A stretch of DNA of 64,000 nt from Rhodanobacter sp. C06 (GTDB taxonomy: Bacteria > Pseudomonadota > Gammaproteobacteria > Xanthomonadales > Rhodanobacteraceae). Both the position numbers and the translations under genes were made by a program. Shown one piece after another: positions 8,599-16,750 of the stretch (its first letter is position 1; each line of letters begins with the position of its first letter). The notes under the pieces were generated by a model, which ran no database searches, was not told the origin of the DNA, and saw only the letters and a list, made by a program, of their open reading frames with translations. The stretch is from positions 1 through 64,000 of the forward strand of contig NZ_MUNP01000041.1 of NCBI RefSeq assembly GCF_002001105.1, given 5' to 3'.

Positions 8599-8710
8599 CG
8601 GGCCATGGGTGGCCCGTCGTCAGACGCGCATCGCGCGCCTGACGGAGCCATGATCGGGCTGCGCCCGATCATGGCGAGTCCCGGGCAGGGCAGGAGCCCT
8701 GTCCCGGGAC
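8599..8710. repeat. Array of four consecutive inverted repeats after the peptide transporter
   Basis: Four adjacent palindromes separated by 2-3 nt: 8599-8616 (CGGGCCATGGGTGGCCCG), 8619-8643 (GTCAG-type arms), 8647-8675 (perfect 12-bp arms, GCCATGATCGGG) and 8678-8710 (GTCCCGGGCAGGGC arms, one mismatch/bulge). They fill the convergent gap between the transporter and the MarR gene. A bidirectional terminator or mRNA stabiliser is plausible, but none has a run of T. Confidence 0.85.
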
Positions 8711-8785
8711 ATCAATAACGGCTCTGGCTCTTGCTTGTCGGCGGCGGCCCAGTCGTCGATATCGCGGAATCGACAACGGTTCCGC

Positions 8786-9250
8786 TCAGCCCTCGCGACC
8801 GTCCTGCGGCATCAGCTTGTCCAGGATGCGCGTGAGCCAAACCTGTTCCTCCGGCGCCAATCGGGCCAGCAACTCCCGCTCCCGCAACCGCGCCATCGGC
8901 GCCACCTCGTCGTGGATCTTCCAGCCGGCGGCGGTGAGGCCCAGCACCGAGCGCCGCTTGTCGTCGGCGTGGATGTGCCGCCGCACGCGGCTGGCGGCCA
9001 CCAGCCGTGCCAGCGCGCGGCTCACCGCTACCTTGTCCATCGCGGTGCGCTCGGCCACCTCGCGCGCCGAAAGCCCGTCGAAACGGGCGAGCACCGCCAT
9101 CACCCGCCATTCGGTGACGCCCAGGTCGTGGCGCGCCTGGTAGTCGTCGGCGATAGCCTGGCTGACCGTGTTCGACACGATCGACAGCTGGTAGGGCACG
9201 AAGCGCTCCAGCTCCAGCGGGGCGTGGTCGGGGTGGCGTCCGGCGGGCAT
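8786..9250 (-). CDS. MarR family transcriptional regulator (HmgR/HpaR-like)
   Basis: A 154-residue winged-helix repressor. The DNA-binding core includes TEWRVMAVLARFDGLSAREV (helices 2-3), a recognition helix MDKVAVSRALARLVAA, and the wing ADDKRRSVLGLTAAG. It is divergent from the tyrosine-degradation genes hpd-hmgA-fah, and a palindrome lies 20 bp upstream of its start. It is therefore the likely repressor of homogentisate catabolism (inference from context). The start at 9250 is supported by AAGGAA 8 nt upstream; longer starts would place the operator inside the gene. Confidence 0.88.
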   Translation of the reverse strand: MPAGRHPDHAPLELERFVPYQLSIVSNTVSQAIADDYQARHDLGVTEWRVMAVLARFDGLSAREVAERTAMDKVAVSRALARLVAASRVRRHIHADDKRRSVLGLTAAGWKIHDEVAPMARLRERELLARLAPEEQVWLTRILDKLMPQDGREG

Positions 9251-9269
9251 GCTGCGGTGTTCCTTGCAA

Positions 9270-9289
9270 ATGGTTTCAGATGAAACCAT
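9270..9289. promoter_or_regulatory. Probable MarR operator
   Basis: A 20-bp palindrome with perfect 9-bp arms, ATGGTTTCA-GA-TGAAACCAT, lies between the MarR gene and hpd. Size, symmetry and position fit a MarR-family operator for autoregulation and control of the divergent hpd gene. Binding is inferred, not shown. Confidence 0.7.
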
Positions 9290-9296
9290 GATGAGG

Positions 9297-9345
9297 CGGT
9301 CATCCGTGGCCGCGAAGATCAGATGGGCGGCCATTCATGGCCGCA
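9297..9345. repeat. GGCGGCCAT-type REP-like element
   Basis: A degenerate copy of the element at 1352-1472: GGTCATCCGTGGCCGC, then GATCAGATGGGCGGCCATTC, then ATGGCCGC. It lies between the operator and hpd, in the probable hpd leader or promoter region. Confidence 0.65.
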
Positions 9346-9443
9346 TTTTTCACCAAGAGCAGGCATCAATTTAGCGCGTGGTATGCGAAAGCACGCATGG
9401 CAGCGCGATTTGTTCCCCCATCGTAGCCCGTCGGAGAGTTCCC

Positions 9444-10538
9444 ATGAACGCCCAGCCCAACCTCGGTATGCAGGTCACCACGTTCGAGAACCCGATGGGG
9501 ATCAACGGCTTCGAGTTTGTCGAATTCGCCGCGCCGGCCGGGCGCGCGAACGAGCTGCACGCGCTGTTCCGCCGGATGGGTTTCAGCGCGGTGCTGAAGC
9601 ACAAGCGCCGCCCGATCACCGTGTACCGCCAGAACGACGTGAACTTCCTGGTCAACGAGGATCCGGATTCCTTCGCCGCCGACTTCGCCGCGACGCACGG
9701 CCCCAGCGCCTGCGGCTTCGCGATCCGCTTCACCAGACCCGCCGGCACGGTGCTGGATGCGGTGCTGGCGAACGGCGGCGAGGCGATGGAGCACAAGGCC
9801 GCCAGCAAGGCGGTGGACGCCCCGGTGATCAAGGGTATCGGCGACTGCATGCTGTATCTGGTGGACCGCTACGGCGACAAGGGCAGCATCTACGGCGACG
9901 ACTACGCACCGGTCGAGGGCGCCGCGACCAACCCGAAGGGTTACGGCCTCACCTTCATCGACCACCTCACGCACAACCTGTACTTCGGCAACATGCAGAA
10001 GTGGTCGGACTACTACGAGCGCCTGTTCAACTTCCGCGAGATCCGCTACTTCGACATCAAGGGTGCCAAGACCGGCCTGGTGTCGAAGGCGATGACCGCG
10101 CCGGACGGCGTCGTGCGCATCCCGCTCAACGAATCCACCGATCCGAAGAGCCAGATCAACGAATACCTCGACGCCTACAAGGGCGAGGGCATCCAGCACA
10201 TCGCCTGCTTCACCGACGACATCTACGCCACGGTGGAGGCGATGCGCGCGCAGGGCGTGGAATTCCTCGACACGCCGGACAGCTATTTCGACGTGATCGA
10301 TCTGCGCATTCCGGACAACGGCGAGGACGTGCCCCGCCTGGCGAAGAACAAGATCCTGATCGACGCCGACCAGGAGACGAAGCAGCGCCTGCTGCTGCAG
10401 ATCTTCACCCAGAACGCGATCGGCCCGATCTTCTTCGAGATCATCCAGCGCAAGGGCAACGAGGGCTTCGGCGAAGGCAACTTCCAGGCGCTGTTCGAGA
10501 GCATCGAACGCGACCAGATGAAGCGCGGCGTGTTGTAA
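9444..10538 (+). CDS. hpd: 4-Hydroxyphenylpyruvate dioxygenase
   Basis: A 364-residue Fe(II) enzyme of the vicinal-oxygen-chelate fold that converts 4-hydroxyphenylpyruvate to homogentisate. The C-terminal domain carries the iron triad: His in FIDHLTHNLYFG (about residue 175), His in GIQHIACFTDDI (about 253), and Glu in GPIFFEIIQRKG (about 332). The C-terminal gating helix GFGEGNFQALFESIERDQ is intact. GGAGAG lies 6 nt before ATG 9444. It heads hpd-(DUF559)-hmgA-fah and is divergent from the MarR gene. Confidence 0.97.
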   Translation: MNAQPNLGMQVTTFENPMGINGFEFVEFAAPAGRANELHALFRRMGFSAVLKHKRRPITVYRQNDVNFLVNEDPDSFAADFAATHGPSACGFAIRFTRPAGTVLDAVLANGGEAMEHKAASKAVDAPVIKGIGDCMLYLVDRYGDKGSIYGDDYAPVEGAATNPKGYGLTFIDHLTHNLYFGNMQKWSDYYERLFNFREIRYFDIKGAKTGLVSKAMTAPDGVVRIPLNESTDPKSQINEYLDAYKGEGIQHIACFTDDIYATVEAMRAQGVEFLDTPDSYFDVIDLRIPDNGEDVPRLAKNKILIDADQETKQRLLLQIFTQNAIGPIFFEIIQRKGNEGFGEGNFQALFESIERDQMKRGVL

Positions 10539-10547
10539 GGACGAGAG

Positions 10548-10582
10548 CCCCTCCCCCTCCGGGGGAGGGGTTGGGGAGAGGG
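10548..10582. repeat. CCCCTCCCCC/GGGGGAGGGG palindrome
   Basis: A short inverted repeat (CCCCTCCCCCTCC with GGGGGAGGGG) of the CTCTCCC family, lying 10 bp after the hpd stop and before the DUF559 gene. A partner copy lies at 10949-10984, so the DUF559 gene is bracketed by two copies. Confidence 0.75.
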
Positions 10583-10589
10583 TTCGGGC

Positions 10590-10988
10590 ATGCCGGAACG
10601 CATCAACCCGCCGCTGCCGACACGAACGCGCGAGCAGTCGCTCGAACCGCGCAGGTCGGCTACGGAGGCGGAACTGAAGCTCTGGTATCGCCTGCGCGGC
10701 GGCCGGCTGAATGGCCTGAAATTCCGCCGCCAGCACCCCATGTCGCCTTACGTCGTGGATTTCTATTGCGCAGCGAAGAAACTGGTCGTGGAATTGGACG
10801 GCTCGCAGCATGATGAAGTGGTCGACCACGCGCGCACCCGATTTCTCGAAGCGCAGGGTATGAAGGTTTTGCGTTACTGGGACAACGACGTCCTGCAACA
10901 GACGGATGCGGTGCTCGAAGCGATCTTCGGCGCCGCGGAAAATCGGATCCTCACCCCAACCCCTCTCCCGGAGGGAGAGGGGCTTTGA
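10590..10988 (+). CDS. DUF559 domain protein (endonuclease-like)
   Basis: A 132-residue protein with the DUF559 fold, related to Vsr and restriction-endonuclease-like nucleases. The conserved core is [23 protein letters not shown], then [20 protein letters not shown], then [10 protein letters not shown]. It contains the D..E.DG..H acidic pattern expected of PD-(D/E)XK enzymes. The gene sits between hpd and hmgA, bracketed by two CTCTCCC-type repeats. Its last 12 residues ([12 protein letters not shown]) are encoded by the second repeat, which suggests insertion as a repeat-flanked cassette. Biological role unknown. Confidence 0.85.
   Translation: MPERINPPLPTRTREQSLEPRRSATEAELKLWYRLRGGRLNGLKFRRQHPMSPYVVDFYCAAKKLVVELDGSQHDEVVDHARTRFLEAQGMKVLRYWDNDVLQQTDAVLEAIFGAAENRILTPTPLPEGEGL
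10949..10984. repeat. CCTCTCCCGGAGGGAGAGG repeat forming the DUF559 C-terminus
   Basis: A CTCACCCCAACCCCTCTCCC type element with a CCTCTCCCGGAGGGAGAGG palindrome. It is read in frame as the C-terminal tail of the DUF559 protein and lies 22 bp before the hmgA start. Confidence 0.75.
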
Positions 10989-11005
10989 AAGCGGAAGGCT
11001 TGCCC

Positions 11006-12298
11006 ATGTCTGTCGGCATCGATTACCAATCCGGCTTCGCCAACGAATTCGCCACCGAGGCCATCGCCGGCGTGCTGCCCGTGGGCCAGAACTCGCCGCA
11101 GCGCGTGGCGCACGGCCTGTACGCGGAGCAGCTGTCCGGTACCGCGTTCACCGCGCCGCGCCACGCAAACCGGCGCAGCTGGCTGTACCGCATCCGCCCG
11201 GCGGCGGTGCACCAGCCGTTCGCGCCGCTGGCGCACGCCACATTCCACAACCGTTTCGACGAGGCGCCCGCCACGCCGAACCAGTTGCGCTGGGACCCGC
11301 TGCCGATGCCCACGGCGCCCACCGATTTCGTCGATGGCCTGGTCACCATCGCCGGCAACGGCGGCGCGGCGGAGCAGGCGGGCGTGGGCATCCACGTTTA
11401 CGCGGCGAACCGTTCGATGGCAGGGCGTTTCTTCTACGACGCCGATGGCGAGCTGCTGATCGTGCCGCAGCAAGGCCGCCTGCGCCTCGCCACCGAACTG
11501 GGCGTGCTGGAGATCGAGCCGCAGGAGATCGCGGTGATCCCGCGCGGCGTGCGCTTCCGCGTCGAGCTGCCGGATGGCGCGGCGCGCGGCTACGTCTGCG
11601 AGAACTTCGGCGCGCAGCTGCGCCTGCCGGAGCTGGGCCCGATCGGTTCGAACTGCCTCGCCAACGCGCGCGACTTCCTCACGCCGCTGGCGGCATACGA
11701 GGATGTCGAAGGCGCGTTCGAGCTGGTGGCGAAATTCCAGGGCGCGCTGTGGCTCGCGCGTATCGGCCACTCGCCGCTGGACGTGGTGGCCTGGCACGGC
11801 AACTACGCGCCGTACAAATACGACCTGCGCCGCTTCAACACCATCGGCTCGATCAGCGTCGACCATCCCGACCCGTCGATCTTCACCGTGCTCACCTCGA
11901 CCAGCGACACGCCCGGCACGGCGAACATGGATTTCGCGATCTTCCCGCCGCGCTGGCTGGTGGCGCAGCACACCTTCCGGCCGCCGTGGTTCCACCGCAA
12001 CGTGGCCAGCGAGTTCATGGGCTTGATCGCCGGCGTCTACGACGCCAAGGCCGAGGGCTTCGTACCCGGCGGCGCCAGCCTGCACAATTGCATGAGCGGC
12101 CACGGCCCGGACGCGGCCACGTTCGAGAAGGCCTCGAACGCGGATATCTCGAAGCCCGACGTGATCGGCGGCACCATGGCCTTCATGTTCGAGACGCGCA
12201 AGGTGATCCGCCCCACCCGGCAGGCGCTGGACTCGCCGCAGCTGCAGCAGGATTACTACAAGTGCTGGCAAGGCATCGCCAAGCACTTCGCGCCTTAG
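11006..12298 (+). CDS. hmgA: Homogentisate 1,2-dioxygenase
   Basis: A 430-residue Fe(II) ring-cleavage dioxygenase converting homogentisate to maleylacetoacetate. The iron ligands are recognisable: His and Glu in [14 protein letters not shown] (H-x5-E) and His in [15 protein letters not shown]. Other family signatures are [26 protein letters not shown] and [16 protein letters not shown]. The ATG at 11006 gives [15 protein letters not shown], the typical start, with AAGG upstream; an in-frame TTG at 10985 is rejected. Part of hpd-hmgA-fah. No maleylacetoacetate isomerase gene is present in the window. Confidence 0.97.
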   Translation: MSVGIDYQSGFANEFATEAIAGVLPVGQNSPQRVAHGLYAEQLSGTAFTAPRHANRRSWLYRIRPAAVHQPFAPLAHATFHNRFDEAPATPNQLRWDPLPMPTAPTDFVDGLVTIAGNGGAAEQAGVGIHVYAANRSMAGRFFYDADGELLIVPQQGRLRLATELGVLEIEPQEIAVIPRGVRFRVELPDGAARGYVCENFGAQLRLPELGPIGSNCLANARDFLTPLAAYEDVEGAFELVAKFQGALWLARIGHSPLDVVAWHGNYAPYKYDLRRFNTIGSISVDHPDPSIFTVLTSTSDTPGTANMDFAIFPPRWLVAQHTFRPPWFHRNVASEFMGLIAGVYDAKAEGFVPGGASLHNCMSGHGPDAATFEKASNADISKPDVIGGTMAFMFETRKVIRPTRQALDSPQLQQDYYKCWQGIAKHFAP

Positions 12299-12362
12299 AC
12301 AAGTCCGGATGAATCGCGACTCCGTCATTCCAGCGAGTCGCTTTTCAACAGCCGAACGTCTG

Positions 12363-12442
12363 GTCATCCAGTGCCTTCCATGCATGGGGGAAGACACAAG
12401 GACACTGGATCCCGGATATCGCTGCGCGATTCCGGGATGACG
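12363..12442. repeat. Palindromic repeat, TCCAGTG/CACTGGA and CCCGG/CCGGG arms
   Basis: An inverted-repeat cluster in the 200-bp hmgA-fah gap: outer arms TCCAGTG..CACTGGA, inner CTTCC..GGAAG, then a second hairpin CCCGGATATCGC..GCGATTCCGGG. It resembles the dispersed GGATCCCGG-type repeats common in xanthomonad genomes. It may terminate or attenuate transcription between hmgA and fah. Confidence 0.65.
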
Positions 12443-12498
12443 GGCAAAATCAGGGCATCTTCGGTGCCGACCGCACTCACTACCGACAAGGCAGCACG

Positions 12499-13485
12499 AT
12501 GAAACTCGCATCTCTCAAAGAAGGTGGCCGCGACGGCACGCTGGTCGTGGTCAGCCGCGACCTGCAGCGCGCGGTGAGGGCCGCCGGCATCGCACCCACG
12601 CTGCAGGCCGCGCTGGACGACTGGTCGAACGCCGCGCCGCGGCTCAACGCCTTGTCCGATGCGTTGAACGCCGGCAGCGCCGCGGATGCGTTCGCGCTGG
12701 GCGTGGACAAGCTCGCCGCGCCGCTGCCGCGCGCCTACGAATTCGTGGACGGCTCGGCCTACCTGCCGCACGTCGAGCGCGTGCGCCGCGCCCGCGGCGC
12801 CGAGGTGCCGAAGTCCTTCTACACCGACCCGCTGATGTACCAGGCCACCAGCGCCGGCTTCCTCGGCCCGCACGACGACGTGGTGGTGCCCAGCGAGGAC
12901 TACGGCATCGACCTGGAAGCCGAAGTGATCGTGGTCACCGACGACGTGCCGATGGCGGCGACGCCGGCCGAGGCGAGCGAACACATCCAGCTCGTGGGTC
13001 TCATCAACGACGTCTCGCTGCGCGGGCTGATTCCAGGCGAACTGGCCAAGGGCTTCGGCTTCCTGCAGTCGAAACCGCGCTCGGCGCTGTCGCCGGTGCT
13101 GGTGACGCCGGACGAGCTGGGCGAGGCCTGGCAGGGCGACAAGCTGCACCTGCCGATGCGCACCTGGCTCAACGGCGCGTGGTTCGGCGCGGCCGAATGC
13201 GGCGTGGACATGCAGTTCAGCTTCGCCGAACTGGTGGCGCACGTGGCGAAGACGCGCCCGCTGACCGCGGGCACCATCGTCGGTTCCGGCACCATCGCCA
13301 ACGAGGACACCAGCCTGGGCGCCTCCTGCCTCGCCGAGCAGCGCACGGTGGAAACCTTGCGCGATGGCAAGCCCGCCACGCCGTTCCTGAAGTACGGCGA
13401 CACGCTGCGCATCGAGATCACCGACCAGGCTGGCGCCTCGATCTTCGGCGCGATCGAGCAGCGCATCGTGCCGCTGGCACGCTGA
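12499..13485 (+). CDS. fahA: Fumarylacetoacetate hydrolase family protein
   Basis: A 328-residue enzyme of the FAH superfamily. It is expected to hydrolyse fumarylacetoacetate to fumarate and acetoacetate, the last step of tyrosine degradation. The metal-binding signature spans about residues 130-175: DYGIDLEAEVIVVTDDVP supplies two acidic ligands. GLINDVSLRGLIPGELAKGFGF and GTIVGSGTIANEDT also match the family. It follows hmgA in the same direction. It belongs to the roughly 330-residue bacterial FAH-like type, which lacks the eukaryotic SH3 extension; the substrate is inferred from context. Confidence 0.92.
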   Translation: MKLASLKEGGRDGTLVVVSRDLQRAVRAAGIAPTLQAALDDWSNAAPRLNALSDALNAGSAADAFALGVDKLAAPLPRAYEFVDGSAYLPHVERVRRARGAEVPKSFYTDPLMYQATSAGFLGPHDDVVVPSEDYGIDLEAEVIVVTDDVPMAATPAEASEHIQLVGLINDVSLRGLIPGELAKGFGFLQSKPRSALSPVLVTPDELGEAWQGDKLHLPMRTWLNGAWFGAAECGVDMQFSFAELVAHVAKTRPLTAGTIVGSGTIANEDTSLGASCLAEQRTVETLRDGKPATPFLKYGDTLRIEITDQAGASIFGAIEQRIVPLAR

Positions 13486-13500
13486 TCGCGACACGACGGA

Positions 13501-13524
13501 TGCGCCGGCCTGCGTGCCGGCGCA
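13501..13524. terminator. Hairpin after the fumarylacetoacetase gene
   Basis: A perfect 9-bp stem TGCGCCGGC/GCCGGCGCA with a 6-nt loop, 16 bp after the fahA stop. No T-run follows, so intrinsic termination is uncertain. Confidence 0.5.
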
Positions 13525-13558
13525 CACTCGGCGCCTCCGTCCCGTCGCGAGGTGCCCC

Positions 13559-13942
13559 ATGCATCACAGCCGCCTGTGTGCCCTGGTCCTGGACTGCAAG
13601 GTCGACGACCTGGGCGATGCCGCCCGGTTCTGGAGCGCCACGCTGGGCAAGCCCATCGTCACGCTCGACCAGGATGGCGACGGCCGCTACGCGGAACTGC
13701 GCACGGCGGATGACGAACCGCTGATCCTGCTGCAGAAGGTCGAGCACGAGAGCCGCGTGCACCTGGACATCGAGACCGACGACCTGGAAGCCGAGGCGGC
13801 GCGACTGGAGCGCCTGGGCGCGCGGCGCATCGCCTTCGTGCGGCAGCGCTGGTGGGTGATGGAGGCGCCCGGCGGGCAGCGTTTCTGCATCGTGCGCCGG
13901 CAGCGCGCGGCGTTCGGCCCGCACCTCAACCGCTGGGACTGA
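13559..13942 (+). CDS. VOC/glyoxalase-like domain protein
   Basis: A 127-residue single-domain protein of the vicinal-oxygen-chelate superfamily (Glyoxalase_6-like). The pattern runs ALVLDCKVDDLGDAARFWSATLG, then LLQKVEHESRVHLDIETDDL, then WWVMEAPGGQRFCIVRRQ. The HLDIETDD histidine and the terminal Glu/Phe region are where metal or ligand binding is usual. The substrate is unknown. GAGGTG lies 5 nt before ATG 13559. The 3' end overlaps the convergent small membrane-protein gene by 17 bp. Confidence 0.82.
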   Translation: MHHSRLCALVLDCKVDDLGDAARFWSATLGKPIVTLDQDGDGRYAELRTADDEPLILLQKVEHESRVHLDIETDDLEAEAARLERLGARRIAFVRQRWWVMEAPGGQRFCIVRRQRAAFGPHLNRWD

Positions 13943-14267
13943 AGCCGCGCCGGCGCCACAGCCACGCGCGCAGCAGCAGGGCCAGCACCAGCACCGTGGT
14001 GAAGGCGCCATAACCACACAGCGCGGGCAGCACCTGCTGCCAGATCGCGCCGCTGGCGCGCCGGCCGGCCTCGTCGGGCACGGACGGTTGCACCGCATCG
14101 AAGCCGAGCAGGCCGGCATACGTGGCGGCGGCGAAGGCCAACAGCAGCGCCAGTACGTCGAACAAGCGGCGCGTCGGCGTGCGCGGCAGCGACTTCGGGT
14201 AGCTCGCGTAGGCCCAGCCGAGGATCAGCAGCCAGGGCGCGAGCAGCAGCAGGGCGAGGTAGCGCAT
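13926..14267 (-). CDS. Small membrane protein, unknown function
   Basis: A 113-residue protein with three predicted membrane helices: residues 3-21 (LALLLLAPWLLILGWAYA), about 36-55 (VLALLLAFAAATYAGLLGF) and about 84-104 (CGYGAFTTVLVLALLLRAWL). It ends in a short Arg-rich tail. I do not recognise a family. It lies 11 bp upstream of the trpS stop on the same strand, so it is probably downstream of trpS in one transcript, and it overlaps the convergent VOC gene. Confidence 0.7.
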   Translation of the reverse strand: MRYLALLLLAPWLLILGWAYASYPKSLPRTPTRRLFDVLALLLAFAAATYAGLLGFDAVQPSVPDEAGRRASGAIWQQVLPALCGYGAFTTVLVLALLLRAWLWRRRGFSPSG

Positions 14268-14278
14268 CGGGGGCCTCG

Positions 14279-15628
14279 TCAGTCCTGCGTAGCCAGCTGT
14301 TGCAGCGCCTGGCGCAGGCGGCCGAGCATCGCGTCGCCGGCCTGCGGCGTGCGGGCGACGGTTTCGCCCTCCAGCTCCAGCACCAGCGCATCGCCGTCCT
14401 CGCGCAGCACGGCGGCATGGCCCAGCTTGCGGATGCGCTGCTGCAGCGCGCCCGCGGCCTTGGGGTCGGCGAATGGCACCGACAGCAGCAGTTCCTCGCC
14501 GTCGGTGGCGAACAGGCGGAAGCGGAAGCCGGCGTCGCCGTCGCGGAAGCTGGCGAAGCGCGGTGCCGCGTTGCCGGTCTTCGGGGCAGCCGGCTTGCCG
14601 GCCTTGGCGGCGGGCGCGGCACCCATCGCGCTCAGGCCGATGGCCTCGCGGATCGCGGCGAGCTTGGGCGTGGCGATCGCGCGCGCCTTGCTTGCGCCTT
14701 CGCGCAGGGTGGCCTCGATCTCGTCAGGCTTGGCGATCAGCGCGTCGTAACGCTCGCGCATCGGCGCCACATCGCGCTCGATGCGTTCGAACAGCCGTTG
14801 CTTCGCTTCGCCCCAGCCCAGGCCATCGACCAGTGCGGCGCGGAACGCCGCGCTCTCGGCCTCGTCGGCGAACGCGCGAAAGATCGTGTGCAGCGCGGAG
14901 CTGTCCGGGTCTTTCGGCTCGCCCGGCGCGCGCGAGTCGGTGACGATGCGCAGGATCGCCTCGCGCAGCGCCTTCGCGCCGCCGGCGAACAGCGGGATGG
15001 TGTTGTCGTAGCTCTTCGACATCTTGCGGCCGTCCAGGCCCGGCAAGGTGGCCACCTCTTCCTCGATCTGCACCTCGGGCAGCACGAAGAAATCGCGGCC
15101 GTAGATGTGGTTGAAGCGCTGCCCGATGTCGCGCGCCATCTCCAGGTGCTGGATCTGGTCGCGCCCCACCGGCACCTTGTGCGCGTCGAACGCGAGGATG
15201 TCGGCGGCCATCAGCACCGGGTACATGTACAGGCCCGCGGTGACGCCGGCGTCCGCGTCCTCGCCCGTTTCCGTATTGCGGTCCACCGCGGCCTTGTAGG
15301 CGTGCGCGCGGTTGAGCAGGCCCTTGGCGGTGACGCAGGTGAGGAACCAGGTCAGCTCGGGGATCTCGGGGATGTCCGACTGCCGATAGAACGTGACGCG
15401 CGCAGGGTCCAGCCCCGCCGCCAGCCAGCTCGCCGCGATCTCCAGCCGCGAACGCTCGATGCGCGCGGCATCGTCGCTCTTGATCAGCGCGTGGTAGTCG
15501 GCGAGGAAGAAGAACGCGTCGACATCCGCGCGCCGGCTGGCGGCGATCGCGGGGCGGATCGCGCCCGCGTAGTTGCCAAGGTGCGGGGTGCCGGTAGTGG
15601 TGATGCCGGTGAGGACTCGGGTCTGCAT
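14279..15628 (-). CDS. trpS: Tryptophanyl-tRNA synthetase with C-terminal extension
   Basis: A 449-residue class I aminoacyl-tRNA synthetase. The HIGH-equivalent TGTPHLGNYAGAI lies at residues 11-23 and the KMSKS loop GRKMSKSYDNTIPLF near residue 205. The catalytic and anticodon domains end around residue 340. An Ala/Lys/Pro linker then leads to an extra domain of about 75 residues (FRDGDAGFRFRLFATDGEEL...LRQALQQL). E. coli TrpS is about 334 residues, so this extension is unusual in general, although I believe relatives in this order share it. It sits 32 bp downstream of the arginase gene. Confidence 0.95.
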   Translation of the reverse strand: MQTRVLTGITTTGTPHLGNYAGAIRPAIAASRRADVDAFFFLADYHALIKSDDAARIERSRLEIAASWLAAGLDPARVTFYRQSDIPEIPELTWFLTCVTAKGLLNRAHAYKAAVDRNTETGEDADAGVTAGLYMYPVLMAADILAFDAHKVPVGRDQIQHLEMARDIGQRFNHIYGRDFFVLPEVQIEEEVATLPGLDGRKMSKSYDNTIPLFAGGAKALREAILRIVTDSRAPGEPKDPDSSALHTIFRAFADEAESAAFRAALVDGLGWGEAKQRLFERIERDVAPMRERYDALIAKPDEIEATLREGASKARAIATPKLAAIREAIGLSAMGAAPAAKAGKPAAPKTGNAAPRFASFRDGDAGFRFRLFATDGEELLLSVPFADPKAAGALQQRIRKLGHAAVLREDGDALVLELEGETVARTPQAGDAMLGRLRQALQQLATQD

Positions 15629-15660
15629 GTCGTTCGCTTGTGGTGTCGGGGCGTGGCGCG

Positions 15661-16575
15661 TCAACGGATCAGGGTGGATTTGCCGAACAGGCTCTCGACC
15701 AGGTCCACCGCCAGTTTCGCGGTGGCGTTGCGCTTGTCGAACGCGGGGTTCAGCTCGACGATGTCGAGCGAGCCGAGCCGGCCCGAGTCGGCGATCATCT
15801 CCATGCACAGCTGCGCCTCGCGGTAGTTCGGGCCGCCGCGCACGGTGGTGCCCACGCCCGGCGCGATCACCGGGTCGAGGAAGTCCACGTCGAAGCTCAC
15901 GTGCAGGTGGGTGCGCGCATCCATGCCGGCCAGCGCCTCCTCCATCGCGCGCTTCATGCCCACCTCGTCGATGTGGCGCATGTCGTAGATGTCCACCGCC
16001 GCCTCGCGCACCAGCCGCTTCTCGCCTTCGTCCACCGAGCGGATGCCGATCTGGCGGAACACGTCGGGCGTCACCGCCGGCGTGTGGCCGCCGATGCCGG
16101 TGAGGGCGGCCGGGCCGTTGCCGCACAGGCAGGCCACCGGCATGCCGTGGATGTTGCCGGAGGGCGTGGCCTGCGCGGTGTTGAAGTCGCTGTGCGCGTC
16201 CAGCCACAGCACGCGCAGTTTTTTGCCGTTCTCGCGGCAATGGCGCGCCACCGCACTGACCGAGCCGATCGCGAGGCAGTGGTCGCCGCCGAGCATGATC
16301 GGCAGCCGATCCTGCGCCAGCTCGTCGTAGACGGCCGCATGCACGGCCTTGTTCCACGCCGTCACCTCGGCCAGGTGGCGGTAGCCGTCCACCGGCGGCA
16401 GCCACGGGTTCACCGGGCCGTGCAGGTTGCCGCGGTCGGACACGTCGAGCCCGCGCGCGCGCAGCTTCTCGGCGATTTGCGCCACGCGCAGCGCTTCCGG
16501 TCCCATCGAGGCGCCACGATGCCCGGCGCCGATGTCGGTGGGCACGCCCACCAGGGCGATCGTCTGCTTGCTCAT
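15661..16575 (-). CDS. rocF: Arginase
   Basis: A 304-residue ureohydrolase hydrolysing L-arginine to ornithine and urea at a dinuclear manganese centre. All metal-ligand motifs are present: MLGGDHCLAIG, WLDAHSDFNT and SFDVDFLDPVIAPGVGT. The GNIHGMPVACLCG loop also fits. Its length matches bacterial arginases of the RocF type; the HSDFNT context favours arginase over agmatinase. It starts about 75 bp from the tRNA-Thr gene and runs toward trpS. Confidence 0.93.
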   Translation of the reverse strand: MSKQTIALVGVPTDIGAGHRGASMGPEALRVAQIAEKLRARGLDVSDRGNLHGPVNPWLPPVDGYRHLAEVTAWNKAVHAAVYDELAQDRLPIMLGGDHCLAIGSVSAVARHCRENGKKLRVLWLDAHSDFNTAQATPSGNIHGMPVACLCGNGPAALTGIGGHTPAVTPDVFRQIGIRSVDEGEKRLVREAAVDIYDMRHIDEVGMKRAMEEALAGMDARTHLHVSFDVDFLDPVIAPGVGTTVRGGPNYREAQLCMEMIADSGRLGSLDIVELNPAFDKRNATAKLAVDLVESLFGKSTLIR

Positions 16576-16649
16576 GTTGCTGTGTCCACGTCGATGACTT
16601 GCAGCCCCCGAGTGTAACGGGTCGGCTGTGACGTGGCCGCTTCGGGGTA

Positions 16650-16722
16650 TGCCGGCAGCAGGAATCGAACCCGCGACCTACTGATTACAAATCAGTTGCT
16701 CTACCAACTGAGCTATGCCGGC
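16650..16722 (-). tRNA. tRNA-Thr (anticodon TGT)
   Basis: A 73-nt cloverleaf. The 7-bp acceptor stem is GCCGGCA/TGCCGGC with discriminator A. The D-arm is GCTCAGTTGGTAGAGC. The anticodon stem ACTGA/TCAGT encloses loop TTTGTAA, so the anticodon is TGT (Thr). The T-arm is CGGGTTCGATTCCTG-like. CCA is not encoded. Confidence 0.96.
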
Positions 16723-16750
16723 GTGGGGCGGGATTCTAGCAGGGGTGGCC

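Noticed and set aside
10985-12298. hmgA starting at TTG 10985
   Set aside because: It would overlap the end of the DUF559 gene and add seven non-family residues. ATG 11006 has a ribosome site and the typical N-terminus.
14279-16405. A fused arginase-region/TrpS 708-residue protein
   Set aside because: The N-terminal third is the arginase gene read in the wrong frame; TrpS starts at 15628.
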